This document shows, in pieces, positions 1 through 10,750 of a stretch of DNA of 64,000 nt (position 1 is the stretch's first letter; each line of letters begins with the position of its first letter). The stretch is from Gerris lacustris (Eukaryota > Arthropoda > Insecta > Hemiptera > Gerridae). A program made the translations under genes and the position numbers. The DNA lies in the NCBI GenBank assembly GCA_951217055.1, contig OX578276.1, positions 136,715,787 to 136,779,786 on the forward strand. The letters are read 5' to 3'. The notes below the pieces were generated by a model that did not search any database, was not told the origin of the DNA, and saw only the letters and a program-made list of their open reading frames with translations.

Positions 1-763
1 ATTTCTTTTTTGAAATTAGCCTTTTTTTGGAGGTCTAATTTTTTAATTTTATATTAAATATAATAAAACATAAAACTTGCTCTCTTTTTCTAAATGTAAA
101 TTCCCTGTCACATGAGTCTTCTTATAAACTTTGTTTACAAGATGTAAAAAATATACAATTTGTAACTACATGTATACATATTATAAACTTTAGGGGAAAA
201 AATAGAATAATATAAATATATGTAACTGACTTCTTATCCATATACATATCTTCAAAACCACAATCCTTCTGAATCCTCCCTGCATTTAGAAAATGTTATG
301 TGTAATTATATCTAATATATAATTAAAAAATAACAACGCTACAAAGACCTATTTCAAAGAAGAAATTAATCTTCTAAAATATAATAATATTGGTTCATTT
401 TGTGTACCTCCTTTATTAATTCGGAGGACAAACAAACCACTAAAATTATAATTCTCATATTTTTTAAAGCAGTACTCATGTCTTTTCTTTTTTCAATTAC
501 TTTTTAGTGTTAAATCATGCATTGTTTATACTTAGAGTTAACATCAATAACGTCACTAGCGTTACAAAAATAAAAAGCTACACGATAATGATGTTAAAAA
601 TGTGGAAATACGAATTACATTTTATTTGTGGAAAACAAACACCCTGTAATCCCCTCTCTTTTATTCTACTTTTTCTAATCAATTTATATTGTTTTGTTAA
701 TCTTGCAGCAGTGTGAAGCTAATGAACTTTACTTGTAAAATAATTAAACTGCTTTTGTTACAG
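1..763. other. Intron upstream of receptor exon, copy A
   Basis: AT-rich sequence ending in a good 3' splice site: a pyrimidine-rich stretch, then TTACAG with AG at 762-763. The short open frame at 507-716 is conserved in copy B, but it carries no recognisable domain and lies directly against the acceptor, so I read it as intronic. Bases 1-80 do not align with the sequence before copy B. No upstream receptor exon is visible. Confidence 0.6.
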
Positions 764-1116
764 GTGTTGCTGTTATCTTTGGAGTTAGCTGGGTTCCTCT
801 TGGCTTGTTCTCACTTGTAACCGACCTAGTTTCAATTAATCCCAAGACACTCTACATTGGGTTAGCTGTATGTCATATGTTGGCAATGTCTTCAGCCTTG
901 TCTAACCCAGTGGTCTACGGCTGGTTCAACACCAATATCAGGGCCGAACTCATCCAGTTTCTACCCAAGTCACTACGGGATCGACTGGACAGGTCCAGAC
1001 AGCGAGTAGACGAGCCTTCAACCAGGACGGCGGCAATCACGAGAACAGCTCCTCCGACCAAATCAATCAGGGCCAGCCCGCCTCTACCAGAAGGCGTCAC
1101 CTACACAGCTCTTTAG
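764..1116 (+). CDS. Last coding exon of a class A neuropeptide-type GPCR (copy A, partial)
   Basis: C-terminal exon of a seven-transmembrane receptor. The exon begins after the acceptor AG at 762-763 and splits a glycine codon. The frame runs through the second half of TM6 (FGVSWVP, the FxxCWxP motif with Ser for Cys), extracellular loop 3, and TM7 with the NPxxY motif as NPVVY followed by GWFNTNIRAEL, the usual start of helix 8. A basic, Ser/Thr- and Pro-rich tail of about 60 residues follows and stops at TAG (1114-1116). The NPxxYGW-N pattern is typical of the NPY/NPF-type neuropeptide receptor group. I infer that group without certainty and assign no symbol. The protein would sit in the plasma membrane and signal through G proteins. 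The last residues (TAL) fit a class I PDZ ligand. Earlier exons are not in the window. The internal ATG at 805 is not the start. Confidence 0.85.
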
Positions 1117-2309
1117 AGACCATCAAATTATGTATTTTTTTAAAAATCGAAAACAGCGACAAATAATTTTTTTTAGAATGGAATTCATTCTTACTGAAAA
1201 TTAAATATAGCACCTGTCTTAAAAGCTCAAAATTCTGATAAACACTGTTTGGAATGGATTCACTCACAGATTTTGAGTGAAACGATTAAAAAAAAAAAAT
1301 CACAAAACTAATTTGAATCGTTCTTAAGCATAGGCTCAAACCTTATTACTTAATTTCGAAATTCTTCAATAAATTGAGTAACTATTCATAGATATTATGT
1401 AAGCTAACCGATCATTTTAAAGAGGTATAAAAGATAAATGAAACAATTCTAACTCACTTACTGGGTCAGCATCCCACTTATTTTTGGTTTTAAATTAAAC
1501 TAAACAAATATTTTAATAAATGGGGTAGTTGTATTGTTCATGCTGAACAATATGGAAGTTGGGAACAATAGTGATGCACCGAAGAAAAGTCTGCATCGAA
1601 ATAATCTAAGCCTATGGGTTGGGTGAGCAAATGAAATTTATTAAAAAATTAAATAACTAAATTAAAATAATTTTTACTACTTGTAATAAAAAAAATTAAA
1701 AATATATTACTTAATTTTTTATATATAGATCAAGCGCAGTAAAAAAATATTGGAATGAATATCATTTGTTTTATAATAATTGTATTTTCTGGGTTTTCGG
1801 TACTGTGAGCTTTAATATTAAAATATAAACACGACTTTGTTGTAAAAGGCATCAAAGAGTTTCGAATTAGTCTAGCTAAATTATTTCATTTTCAATAGAT
1901 TAAAATGAGTGTATAATTTTTACAAATAGTAGATAACTATGAGGATAATACAAAAGTACGCCAAGTGTACGTGAAGTAGCGATACGGATTTTAAGTAAAA
2001 TTAGGATTTTAAACATAGAGATTACTCAAATCATACATTCTTTTGTAGGTATATAAATTTAGTTAAGGATAGATTAATAATGTGAGTGCAATTAGTACTT
2101 TCTGAGTCTGGGTGTTTCCACTAAGTATTTAATCTAAATATAAATGAACTCTGATGTTATGAAATAGTTTTTAACCCCATCAAGGCATGAAAATTGAAGT
2201 TTTGTTTTGACTAACAGTTTCCAATATGGTCCCAGCATCACTCAGGTACTTTGTACTGTCTCACTACTTGATACCTAAGTACTTGGTGCTTTAGTACAGG
2301 TCTTTGATC
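1117..2309. other. Receptor 3' UTR/downstream sequence, copy A
   Basis: AT-rich single-copy-looking sequence apart from its match to 27960-29199 in copy B. It has no ORF with coding character. Copy B carries an extra stretch of about 54 bp near 28836 that is missing here around 1995. Confidence 0.6.
1515..1520 (+). terminator. Candidate polyadenylation signal of receptor gene, copy A
   Basis: AATAAA about 400 bases after the stop codon, conserved at 28354-28359 in copy B. A closer AATAAA at 1368-1373 reads TATAAA in copy B, so the conserved one is preferred. Without transcript data this remains a guess. Confidence 0.3.
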
Positions 2310-3195
2310 CAGGGCTTAATTTCAGCCGGAACGGCGTTCCGGCACCTCTGCCGGAGGACAGCGGAACGCAGAACGCAGTAAGAGTGTCAATGTGTGGCAC
2401 GGGAGTGGGAGGCGGTAGATATTCTAGGGATGGGTCGGGTTGTATCAACCTAATATTTTGTCACAGGTACATATTTACAAAAAAATCGGTCCGAGACAAC
2501 TCAGACAAACTTTCTCATATACGAGTTTATAATTACTTAACCCAGTATTTTCCATTTATTAGTTTTCAAATGTACATTTAAATATTATTGAACATTTCAT
2601 CAAAATTTATCATAAAAATAACTTCTCCTGGGCGGGGAATCGAACCCGGGCTCTCTCCGTCCGCGTTTTAAGCTAATTTCTCAGGAACTAGATTTTTCCC
2701 GGGAGAACGGCTTATATCGTTGGATTCGTATTTAAATGGACTACATTTTAGAATTTTTTAATCAAAATCGTCGGAACCGTTTTCGAGAAATAATTTTTTT
2801 TCATGTTTTTTCAGAGTTTTTGGGGGGTAGCGCCCCCAAATTTAGAGCTAAAATTCATTTCTCGATTTCGCCTCGGGGTATGATTTTTCTGAACATGTAT
2901 GCCAAATTTCGTCAAAATCGGCCCAGTAGTTTTGGCTCCAGGCGTCTGCACAGACGACAGACGACAGACGACAGACGACAGACAGACAGACATTTTTTAA
3001 AAACCACTTTTTTGGACTCAGGGGACCTCAAAACGTGTAAATCCATCAAAATCTCAAAATCGAATTTTTGCGCCATCACAATACTTTCTCTTTATATGAG
3101 AAAGTAAAAATGTAAAAGTACTCAATACCAGTCATATTGGTCCTGAGAACTATATTTTAATGTATATGTATACTGTAATGTTTTGTTATGGATAA

Positions 3196-3237
<42 letters not shown>

Positions 3238-3420
3238 GGTAATTTGAACAACATTTTTAATGAATTTTAAGATCTTAAAAACTAGTCTAGAAATTTTACA
3301 GGGTTAGGCCCCCGGACCCCCCGTTTGCTATGGAATGGAAGCACCCCCAAAACCCCCCTTATAAGACCCTAAATATTATGTGGGTGTTCCGGCACCTACA
3401 TTTTTAGAAATTAAGCACTG
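2310..3420. mobile_element. Non-autonomous hAT element, copy A (interrupted)
   Basis: Terminal inverted repeats are CAGGGCTTAATTTC on the left and GAAATTAAGCACTG on the right, both hAT-like. Both ends also carry TTCCGGCACC subterminal motifs. The right 8-bp target duplication ATGCTATC is at 3421-3428. The left copy of it is damaged here but intact in copy B (29192-29199). No transposase frame was found. A second repeat (2486-3105) and a poly-A run (about 3202-3236) lie inside. Confidence 0.8.
2486..3105 (-). mobile_element. 620-bp repeat insertion with tRNA-like T-arm and LINE-type tail, A-only
   Basis: Inserted in the hAT element and absent from copy B, where the flanks join directly. AAAAA flanks both sides (2481-2485, 3106-3110). 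Near the ends are CTTTCTCATATA and its inverse TATATGAGAAAG. Positions 2636-2646 read GGAATCGAACC, the complement of a tRNA B box, with a weak acceptor-like pairing around 2624-2687. The rest has the gene-poor 'inaccurate tail' seen repeatedly in the window (2829-2955), followed by a GACAGACG microsatellite. Class uncertain: SINE/LINE hybrid or other non-autonomous repeat. Confidence 0.6.
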
Positions 3421-4480
3421 ATGCTATCTATGGTTCGTCTCAAGGTTTAATATGTATATACATATTTATACCATCAATTTCGAATTTTTAACGTAATTGG
3501 CGAAAATATTCTACAACATTAGAATCGCCGGAATCATTAACTAAAGGCACATATTTTTCTAATTCTAGATAAACTTAGTATTAAGGAAGTCGAAGTGTGT
3601 AAGCAAAGTGAATTAAAATCTAAGGATTAATCCATTTTCAGAAGTAAAGCCCCTATCTTATAGTCATATACATAATCCCATGAAATTTAATACCCAAACT
3701 CTTTAGGTTCCCTCCTTTGCCTTCATCTAAGACGGAAAAGGTTATTAAAAGCTTTTATTTAACTTGCAATGTATGTATGTATGTTCGGGTCAAATCTTGC
3801 AACTGAATTTTAAAGCAGTTATCCTCAACCGATTGAATTGAAATTTTGCATACACGTTTAGTTTGGATGACATTGCATGGTTAGCTAAGTGTCGTCATTC
3901 TAAATCCAATATGGCGGGCAGCCCAAGATGGCGGACTAGTTATTTTTTAAGCACGCCCATAGTATGAGTATCAAATAAAAGGGTTTGGTGAGAAGAATAC
4001 GTATAAAAGCATGTATTTAAAAATAATTTTTATAAATGAACTTATTTAATAAATTAATAAATTATAAGATTTCTTTCTCCATATCCACAATTAACTCAAA
4101 CTTAAAACTGCAGTCCCTTAATCTGTCAATCTATAATTCAAGTGAGATACCACATATCCTGGGTTTAGGTAGCACTTACAGCACATATATATGTGTTTCA
4201 GTGCATTGAGGGAAGCATAAGAGTTATTGCTAATGCACTGATTGAATATTTAAAAAAAACTCCAATTAGATGTTGCCTTGGCCTGAAGAACCTCAATTTT
4301 AAAGATACATACACACACTGTAAATAACTAAAATTGTAAATTTATTTTGTTATGAACTGATTTACAAAAAAATATATTAGTAATTTTTACTTTTAGAGAA
4401 ACATTGTTTTACTTTTTACGTATAAAATATGTAGCAACATAAGTATAATGTGAACCTACTCTTCGTGTTCATGATTATTA
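3421..4480. other. Repeat-derived intergenic sequence, copy A
   Basis: Contains TGTATGTATGTATG and a TE-tail-like stretch with ATGGCGGGCAGC and ATGGCGG motifs (about 3760-3955). Copy B lacks about 150 bases corresponding to 3955-4105. No gene seen. Confidence 0.5.
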
Positions 4481-5483
4481 GAGGTCGACCAAGAAGTCAT
4501 GAACACGGGAGAAACGGAAAGCTTAACTTCGTTTAAAATCGGAACTTCTGAGTAGTGCCGAAGTCAATACAGTCGGGTGCTAAGACAATACCCATTTCTA
4601 GTTTGTATGACATGCACAGTTATGTCAAATCTCAAGAATAACAACAGCAAGGTTCCCAATCTGTTAGGTTTCCTGTTTTGTTTGTTTTTATACAGTACGA
4701 ATTATAGTCACAACTATCCTAAACGATTTGTGTACGATCCACAGATCCACGGGATGATGCAATGCAAATGCAAAGGACGCTACAAATAACGGGGTTTGAA
4801 CAAACTTATTATAATATGTAACTTAATAATATTAACTTATTATATGTATTTGTTATTATAAAAATGATTGCTCTCCATGAGAATTAATATCTGTATGGAT
4901 AGGTACTTCTGTTGTTGAACTGCCACTCCCGCCAATGTTGTTGTGTTTAAAATACAAATACACATTGTAAACTATTTCACGTCCTTGACTGTGAAGAGTC
5001 ATTCTTCCTAATTTTGAATTCGTGTTATTATCCATGTTTTTATTAATACCAGGAAATTTAATTTACTCAAGAGAAAATTTCCAAAAACAAGCCGAGAGAG
5101 GTAATAGTAAAAAAAATAATCACAAAAAAGTAACAACTATAATCCAGAAATAAAAAAGTAACAAATCAAACTCAGAAATAAAGAGGAAGAAAATAATTTA
5201 TTAAGAAAGAAGAAAATCGATTTAGATTTAAAGAATATTATTATGAATAATCAATAAATAATAATATAAAGATATTATCGTATATTATTAGTGATTTCTT
5301 ATCAGGTACAGTGTTGCCTGTTGCAAAAAATATTAAAAAAATATAGAAGTTATCAAAAATAAAATTATTAATAACAAAAGAACAACACTGTGCTTTTTGA
5401 CAATGGTCTATTTTATTAAAAACTGACTATACATGACGACACTAGCGCACTCCTCTCATTTTCATGACTTCTTGGTCGACCTC
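4481..5483 (-). mobile_element. Degenerate Tc1/mariner-superfamily element, copy A
   Basis: Terminal inverted repeats begin GAGGTCGACCAAGAAGTC (left) and end GACTTCTTGGTCGACCTC (right), each flanked by TA (4479-4480, 5484-5485), the target duplication of IS630-Tc1-mariner elements. A short relic of a transposase N-terminus lies on the minus strand. Length of 1003 bp is too short for a full element. Shared with copy B, so it predates the split of the copies. Confidence 0.75.
4856..5035 (-). pseudogene. Transposase N-terminal relic, Tc1/mariner-like (copy A)
   Basis: A 59-codon frame starting MDNNTNSKLG. Its segment HSQGREIVYNVYLYFK resembles the first helix-turn-helix region of insect Tc1/mariner-like transposases (pattern REIVxNVYxFFK). 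A stretch rich in Gly, Ser and Thr follows and the frame stops at TAA (4856-4858). The catalytic DDE domain is absent, so this cannot catalyse transposition. It lies inside TIRs with TA duplications, which independently supports the family. Copy B has the same frame with one visible change (Met12 to Lys). Confidence 0.6.
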
Positions 5484-5485
5484 TA

Positions 5486-6030
5486 GTAATAAAAACACTG
5501 TGTTGAGCAGGTATTGTTACACTAAACAATATTACAAACAATAAACCTTTTTTTGTTCTTGTAGTTTTTTTTACCGATGAATTTAGTGTTCACTCGATAC
5601 GACTATAGCAGACCCTAACATAGCTAATATTAACTTAGTCCTAAGCATTTTAGCTCTATCATAAAATAAAGCAAGGAAAAATCCCTGGACACTCTCACCG
5701 TGGATGCAAGGAAAAACCCGATCACCTCTTTAATAGAGAAGGAAATCCAGCCAGATCCAACTAGAGAAGTATAAACCTGTCGAGCCAACAAGAAATAACA
5801 TTGAGAGCAATATTTCTCTCTTTGTTTTGTAGAAAATAAATTTACTTTTTCTATCGGGCGAACTCAGACCGTCAATAGAAAAGAAGTCTATAACTGTTAC
5901 TTTAAGAGTACATTTTTACTTACAAAATGAGAATAAATCACTTAAAATTAATTATTCTATTATAAAAATTATAAAAGCTAGTTGTTGTTTATATTATACA
6001 TGGCTTTATAATTTCGACAAAGAAATAACA
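5486..6030. other. Intergenic sequence, copy A
   Basis: AT-rich, no recognisable gene or element. Matches 32840-33396 in copy B. Confidence 0.6.
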
Positions 6031-6118
6031 TATAGAGGCCTGTGGTTCAAATCCCAGCGCTGGAGTGTATTTTTCTCTGTCTGTTTCCCGTAGTAAATAA
6101 TAATTATAATTTGATTTA
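6031..6118 (+). mobile_element. 5'-truncated tRNA-derived SINE, copy A
   Basis: Begins exactly at the 3' half of the anticodon stem of the full copy at 6338 and continues through the same T-arm (GGTTCAAATCC) and the same non-tRNA body. It lies about 300 bp upstream of the full copy. Present also in copy B at 33397-33487. Confidence 0.7.
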
Positions 6119-6337
6119 AATTAAAATTTAATCGTTCCGTAGTATGAATACTACCAAAATCGTAAAATATGAATTTCTAATTGATTGTACTAGGTACAGG
6201 TACTAATTGGGTACTTAATAATTATAAGCGATATTTCTCGATCTAGTTCTATGTCATTAATGTTGACTTCTCAGATTTGTGGAAAATTGAAAGCTTGAAT
6301 TCGGGATAAGGTATCATTAACGTCAGAGAAACTCATT

Positions 6338-6505
6338 CTCCTGCGTAGCTTAGTTGGTAGAGCGCTATACTGGAAATATAGAGGCCTGTGGTTCAAATCC
6401 CAGCGCTGGAGTGTATTTTTCTCTGTCTGTTTCCCGTAGTTAATAATAATTATAATTTTATTTAAAAAAATAAAAATAAATAAATAAAAAATAAATAAAT
6501 AACTA
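6338..6505 (+). mobile_element. tRNA-derived SINE, full-length head, copy A
   Basis: The 74-nt head (6338-6411) folds as a tRNA-like cloverleaf: seven-pair acceptor with one mismatch, D-arm with TAGCTTAGTTGGTAGAGC (A box), anticodon stem CTATA/TATAG with loop CTGGAAA, and T-arm with GGTTCAAATCC (B box) whose stem has a bulge. The anticodon would be GGA, but there is no long variable arm as in tRNA-Ser, so it is not a functional tRNA-Ser gene. A shared body ending CCCGTAGTTAATAATAATT and an A-rich tail (6463-6502) follow. The internal A and B boxes would serve RNA polymerase III. Confidence 0.75.
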
Positions 6506-7436
6506 TTTTGTATAGTAGCAATATTTAAAGCATTGTCTAGCTCTAAGCTTATAAAAATTTAGTCAGTCCGGGTACTACTTGTATAGTTCAACAATCGCAC
6601 AAAGTTGTGTTACAAAGCTATGACTTTTATTCAGTTACATCGTAACAAGAATAGTATCCTGTTAAATTAATGGTTTTGTGATGTCAAGAACTTTAATCAT
6701 TGGATAGTGTTTATTGCGCAAGTACATAGGTATATTTAATGAGATTGTCTATCAGTACCGTTTCAATAACCAATCCAAATTCTGTTTGTCCTTTAATATT
6801 TGTTATTTTAGTGCTATTGGTTGAGAAATGAAATGACTACGAAGTTTACTTTAAAGTCGTTCTTTTGAGTGTATTCGAGTAGGGTGTTCAATAAATCCTG
6901 AATTTCCGACTAACTTCAAGCTAAGAATACGATGTCAGCAAAATACATGAGATTGAGAAAGCCTTTCGTAACAGATAATTTAATGCCTATAGATAAACTG
7001 TGGCCCCACAGTGTCGGGAGCCATTAGCTGGGAAATTACCTTTCAAAACAAGTTAACATCAAAGCAATATTTAGTTTAGGTATAGATCACCATACCTGGG
7101 AACATCTAGGTTATTGAAGTTCAATATAATCTCAGTTAAAAAAAGAACTATAATTTACTACTTAAATAAAACTCCTATAATACAGTAAAAGGATTCGTTC
7201 TTTCTTGTCGTAATCAATTCCTGTAAGGTAAACTTTAATTTTATATTTATAAGGCACTCGTTCGTCAACAAGATGCAAGGGATTCATCACATGAGTGAAC
7301 ATACAGAAAGAGTCTTATTTTTTATTTTAAAAGAAACTAATAATAATAATTATAAAATTTAATTTTTTCCAAGGCCAAAAATAAAATTTGTGAAAGGTGA
7401 AAGGGGTCTTACAAATTTGTAAAATTTTATCAAAAC
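6506..7436. other. Intergenic sequence, copy A
   Basis: AT-rich, collinear with about 33867-34790. No ORF of note and no recognisable element. Confidence 0.6.
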
Positions 7437-7439
7437 TAA

Positions 7440-8041
7440 TAATTCAGGAGATAGCGTGCAAAAAAAGACTTACATCAAGCTGGAATTTTTTGAATAAGTA
7501 AATCTTTTGGTGCCTTTTAAGAATATGAGGTCGGCTAAGTTCGTCTGCGGGATAAAGCTTGGCAATAGGCATTTGAGAGAAACAAACCGGTGGAGAGCGG
7601 ACATGGCCCACCCTTTTTAGTGGACAATGTGATTTTCATGAACCTAAGTATAAAATTAGTTAGTAGACTGAAATTCAAGTTCATGATAATTTGTCCCTTG
7701 CTATGTAAACACTTTGATTTGGAGTAATATTTGACTAACTAACCTATTAAGTGACGAACTATCATCATCTTGATTTTTGGTATACTAACTGATTTCGTAC
7801 TCAGGAACATGAAAATTATATTGTCCACCAAAAAGGGCGGGACATGGCCGCTCTCCACTGGTTTGTTTTTTTCAAATGCCTATTGCCAAACTATGTCCCG
7901 CAGACGAACTTAGCCGACTACATATTCTTAAAAGGCACCAAGTGATTTACTTATACACAAAATTCTAGCTTGACTTATATATAATTATAACTCTAGCTTA
8001 ATGTTAGTCAGACACTTTCTTGCTCGGTTTCTCCTGGACTA
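7440..8041. mobile_element. Foldback element with long inverted arms, copy A
   Basis: About 200-bp arms in inverted orientation: the left arm (7440-7640) and right arm (7800-8041) share, among others, GGTCGGCTAAGTTCGTCTGC, GGCAATAGGCATTTGA and GGTGGAGAGCGG in reverse complement. Outer ends are TAATTCAGGAGATAG and CTCCTGGACTA. The 3-bp TAA occurs on both sides (7437-7439, 8042-8044). No coding capacity. The right TAA is also the left flank of the next element. Confidence 0.75.
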
Positions 8042-8174
8042 TAAAGGAGAGATTACTATGCTGCGTCTGACGCAGGTTAGAGGGTTTCCTATGCATGCGT
8101 CTGACGCAGGTTAGAGGGTTTCCTATGCATACGTTCAGTTGATCTGCGACCTCGGTAGTGAGAGGGTGACAATA

Positions 8175-8400
8175 ATGAGTGTCCGCGATTGGCTCTTCTA
8201 CTAGAACTTAGAAGAGATTGAAGACGAAGACATTTTATTGGAACTAATGCCAGGGTAATGCTGCACATCCTATTTTCAAATCAAGAACTGAGGAAGGTTG
8301 TTTTGAGACACTTATCAATCGGCACTTGTTGAAGGATGAGAAAAAATTTCGGGAATATTTTAGGTAAAACAACGCCGTTCAGCTACATTCTCGATCTCGT
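8175..8400 (+). pseudogene. Harbinger transposase N-terminal relic (copy A)
   Basis: Starts MSVRD, then a TAG stop at codon 10, where copy B reads Leu. It continues as LEEIEDEDILLELM, an acidic leader like those of PIF/Harbinger transposases. After a +1 frame change the sequence reads KSRTEEGCFETLINRHLLKD and EKKFREYFR, which resembles the region before the nuclease domain (pattern KFxxYFRM). The DDE nuclease domain is missing. It meets the oppositely directed MADF relic at an internal deletion. Confidence 0.55.
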
Positions 8401-8409
8401 TAAAGAAAA

Positions 8410-8488
8410 AAATAAATAACAGGGATTTTGAAACAATATCCACCAACTTTACATGTTCCTCAACTGTAAACAGTGCTTTATCCGACAT
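8410..8488 (-). pseudogene. MADF/Myb-like accessory gene relic of Harbinger element (copy A)
   Basis: Minus-strand frame MSDKALFTVEEHVKLVDIVS, the start of a MADF-type DNA-binding domain as found in the second gene of PIF/Harbinger elements. The following segment has drifted in copy A, but copy B still reads KFPVIY at the expected MADF position. Only the first ~25 residues remain. It is convergent with the transposase relic. Confidence 0.5.
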
Positions 8489-8949
8489 AACTGATTTTAT
8501 TAAAAAACGGTAAATATACATTTGAACACTATTTATAATTGTCCAATGGACTTCCGTTTTTTTTTTTTTTTAACTGTTCCTTTACAACTTTTAACCTGGA
8601 ACTGTTTCTGTAAAATAAATAGTTTTTTTTTAAATATATTTATGTATATATCCACACACGTGTATAAGGGAAATATTGGGAACCAAAGGTTTTTTAAGGA
8701 TGGGGGATTACATATTTTTATATATATGTATTTAAAAAAACTATGTATTTAATTTAACGAAATTGTGGCAGATTAAAAATTGTGAAATTGTAAAAAGGAA
8801 TAGTTTAAAAAAAAACCCGAAGTCAATCGGACAATTATAAAGTGGGTGTTCAAGTACATATTTACGACCCGTTCTTCTTCGCGTCTGCGTCTACACTGCT
8901 CTCGAACCGGTACGGCCGCACGACCAGAGCAACCCAGCGTCAGCCGCAT

Positions 8950-9130
8950 GCGTCTGACGCACCATAGGAATCCCTCTCATTGAATTACAATGTAGCAGTG
9001 CTCTGCGTCTGACGCACCATAGGAATCCCTCACATTGAATTACAATGTAGCAGTGCTCTGCGTCTGACGCACCATAGGAATCCCTCTCATTGAATTACAA
9101 TGTAGCAGTGCTCTGCGTCTGACGCATGCG
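8950..9130. repeat. 55-bp tandem repeat inside Harbinger remnant
   Basis: Units start GCGTCTGACGCACCATAGG at 8950, 9005 and 9060 with a partial unit from 9115, so the period is 55 bp. Copy B has fewer and more diverged units (about 36023-36205). A related 34-bp duplication sits at the left end (8062-8130, two units here and one in copy B). Confidence 0.85.
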
Positions 9131-9684
9131 GCTGACGCGGTGCGTCAGACGCAGCATAGGAATCTCACCTTAAGGTATGTAAAGTGTGACAAACTCAATA
9201 TTGTTTTAGTATTTTATAAGCATCCAAACTAACTCATGTAAATTAAATTACTAAAAGAGGCTATACTCTGAAAATGTTCAAATTGAGATTATAAATGAAT
9301 ATTAACAAACTAGTTATTACTCCAAAAAAAGTTAGAATTGTTTCTGTTTACTATGTATCATTCAGTGTGATTAAAATGTTAATAAATAATTGTATGTTGA
9401 AGTTATTATTCTTCTGTTAGAAGAATAAAATTATATATTGTTTTCAAGTAATTAAAGTAAGTAAAGAGTTTTTAAAAGAAGATAAATCAGTTAAGTATAT
9501 GTATGTATAAATGTAGATGAATTTTAAATATTGTGTTAGGTGCTAGAGCATTATGAATGAAGTAAGCTATTATTTTATTTATCAAGAACTGAAGAGTGCT
9601 GATTAAAAATAGAAAATATGAAATAATATGAAGATGAAAATATGAAGAGGACTTACTTTATTTCAGGTTGATAACATAAAATGT

Positions 9685-10750
9685 GTGTCAGGAAAGAACT
9701 GCACAGGAAAAAATTACACACAAAGAATTACACATGGAAAAAATTACACGAAGAAGAAATTACACTTAAAATTAAATAAATGTTAAGATAAAGCGGATAA
9801 ATGTTAAACTATGAGGTTCTAGTGTCTTCTTGCTTAGAGGATGGGAAGAGGGTGGTCCAAAAGTCCCTCCCCCCCTTAACTTTTGAACGATTTGAGATAA
9901 ATTAATGAAACTTGGGGGATCCTACCATACAAAGTGAAGTTTGTTTGCATGCGCTCTCGCGCACTAGAGGCGACCACCCGTTTTGCCCCGCAGGCCACCC
10001 AATTGTGATTTGAATTTGACATTTACCTATGTCAAATTGGAGTGTTTATTTTCGATAGCAGTTTTGAATTCTACGGTGAAAAATAATAATTTTACTTGAA
10101 ACGCTTTTTCCTATATTCATTATTTTGCCCCCTGTAGGAGGGCAAAGATGGAAAAATTACCTTCCCGAAAACAGTAGGAAAATAAAACGGAATTCTACCG
10201 TTTTTATACTTTTGCTCTCATTTAGGGGGAAAAATATTGGAGGTGCAAAAAAATGTTGGATGTAAAATATTCTTTTTTTCCATAGATTTCAAATCTGCAA
10301 TATAATTTGCTTATCAAAAATACGCAATCAAATTTAAAATTTTTATGTCGGGTGGCCTAGGGGCAAAAAGGGTGGTTGTTCCTATGACCGTACATGAAGT
10401 TCAGGAGGGTTTGCAGCAGCCCAATAGCGGAAATTTTGCTTATTATCATGCTATCACACAGAGATACTGCCACGATTTAGTGAGAATTTCCGTAAAAGAC
10501 TTAAAAAATGCTTTAATACAATGGTCGCTATTTAGCGGAACTTATTTTCAAATTTTGACAGAATAATTAGTTAGTAGTTATTAATGACCAATTTAATCTA
10601 TGCAACCATTTTTAATTATTTCAATATTGATACGACAACCAAACTATTTAATTAATTTTTCCTAAAACTTTAAATGTGTAATTTGTTCTTAGTGTAATTT
10701 CTTCCGTGTGTAATTTTGTCCATGTGTAATTTTAGCTGTGTAATTTTATC
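9685..10750. mobile_element. Foldback-like element with TGTAATTT arms, copy A
   Basis: The left arm (about 9690-9775) has repeated AAATTACAC units and the right arm (about 10670-10745) has the inverse GTGTAATTT units. GAAGAGG-type sequence near 9645 and its inverse near 10812 may be the outer ends. Internally there is a poly-C run and a small unrecognised frame (10345-10566). In copy B only the left arm survives (about 36745-36820), because the segment matching 10365-11080 is missing. Confidence 0.55.

Larger units (their letters stand above)
8045..9170 (+). mobile_element. PIF/Harbinger remnant with internal deletion, copy A
   Basis: Inverted ends AGGAGAGATTACTATGCTGC and the complement of AGGTGAGATTCCTATGCTGC, flanked by TAA on both sides (8042-8044, 9171-9173), the TWA target typical of PIF/Harbinger. 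Inside are relics of the two genes such elements carry: a transposase N-terminus on + and a MADF/Myb-like protein start on -. Subterminal GCGTCTGACGC repeats are expanded on both sides. Copy A also contains about 265 bases (about 8556-8820, AT-rich with a TTTT run at its left) not present in copy B. Confidence 0.75.

Noticed and set aside
507..716. 69-codon frame before the receptor exon, conserved at 27245-27559
   Set aside because: Lies against the splice acceptor with no domain. Its conservation is explained by the duplication itself.
4577..4789. 70-codon + strand frame conserved in both copies
   Set aside because: Inside the Tc1/mariner relic, antisense to its orientation, and altered in copy B by the MITE insertion. 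No recognisable domain.
6338..6411. Functional tRNA-Ser(GGA) gene
   Set aside because: No long variable arm, bulged T-stem, acceptor mismatch, A-rich tail and a truncated sister copy all point to a SINE.
8941..9170. CRISPR-like array
   Set aside because: Eukaryotic context; the 55-bp units are contiguous without unique spacers and sit inside a Harbinger terminus.
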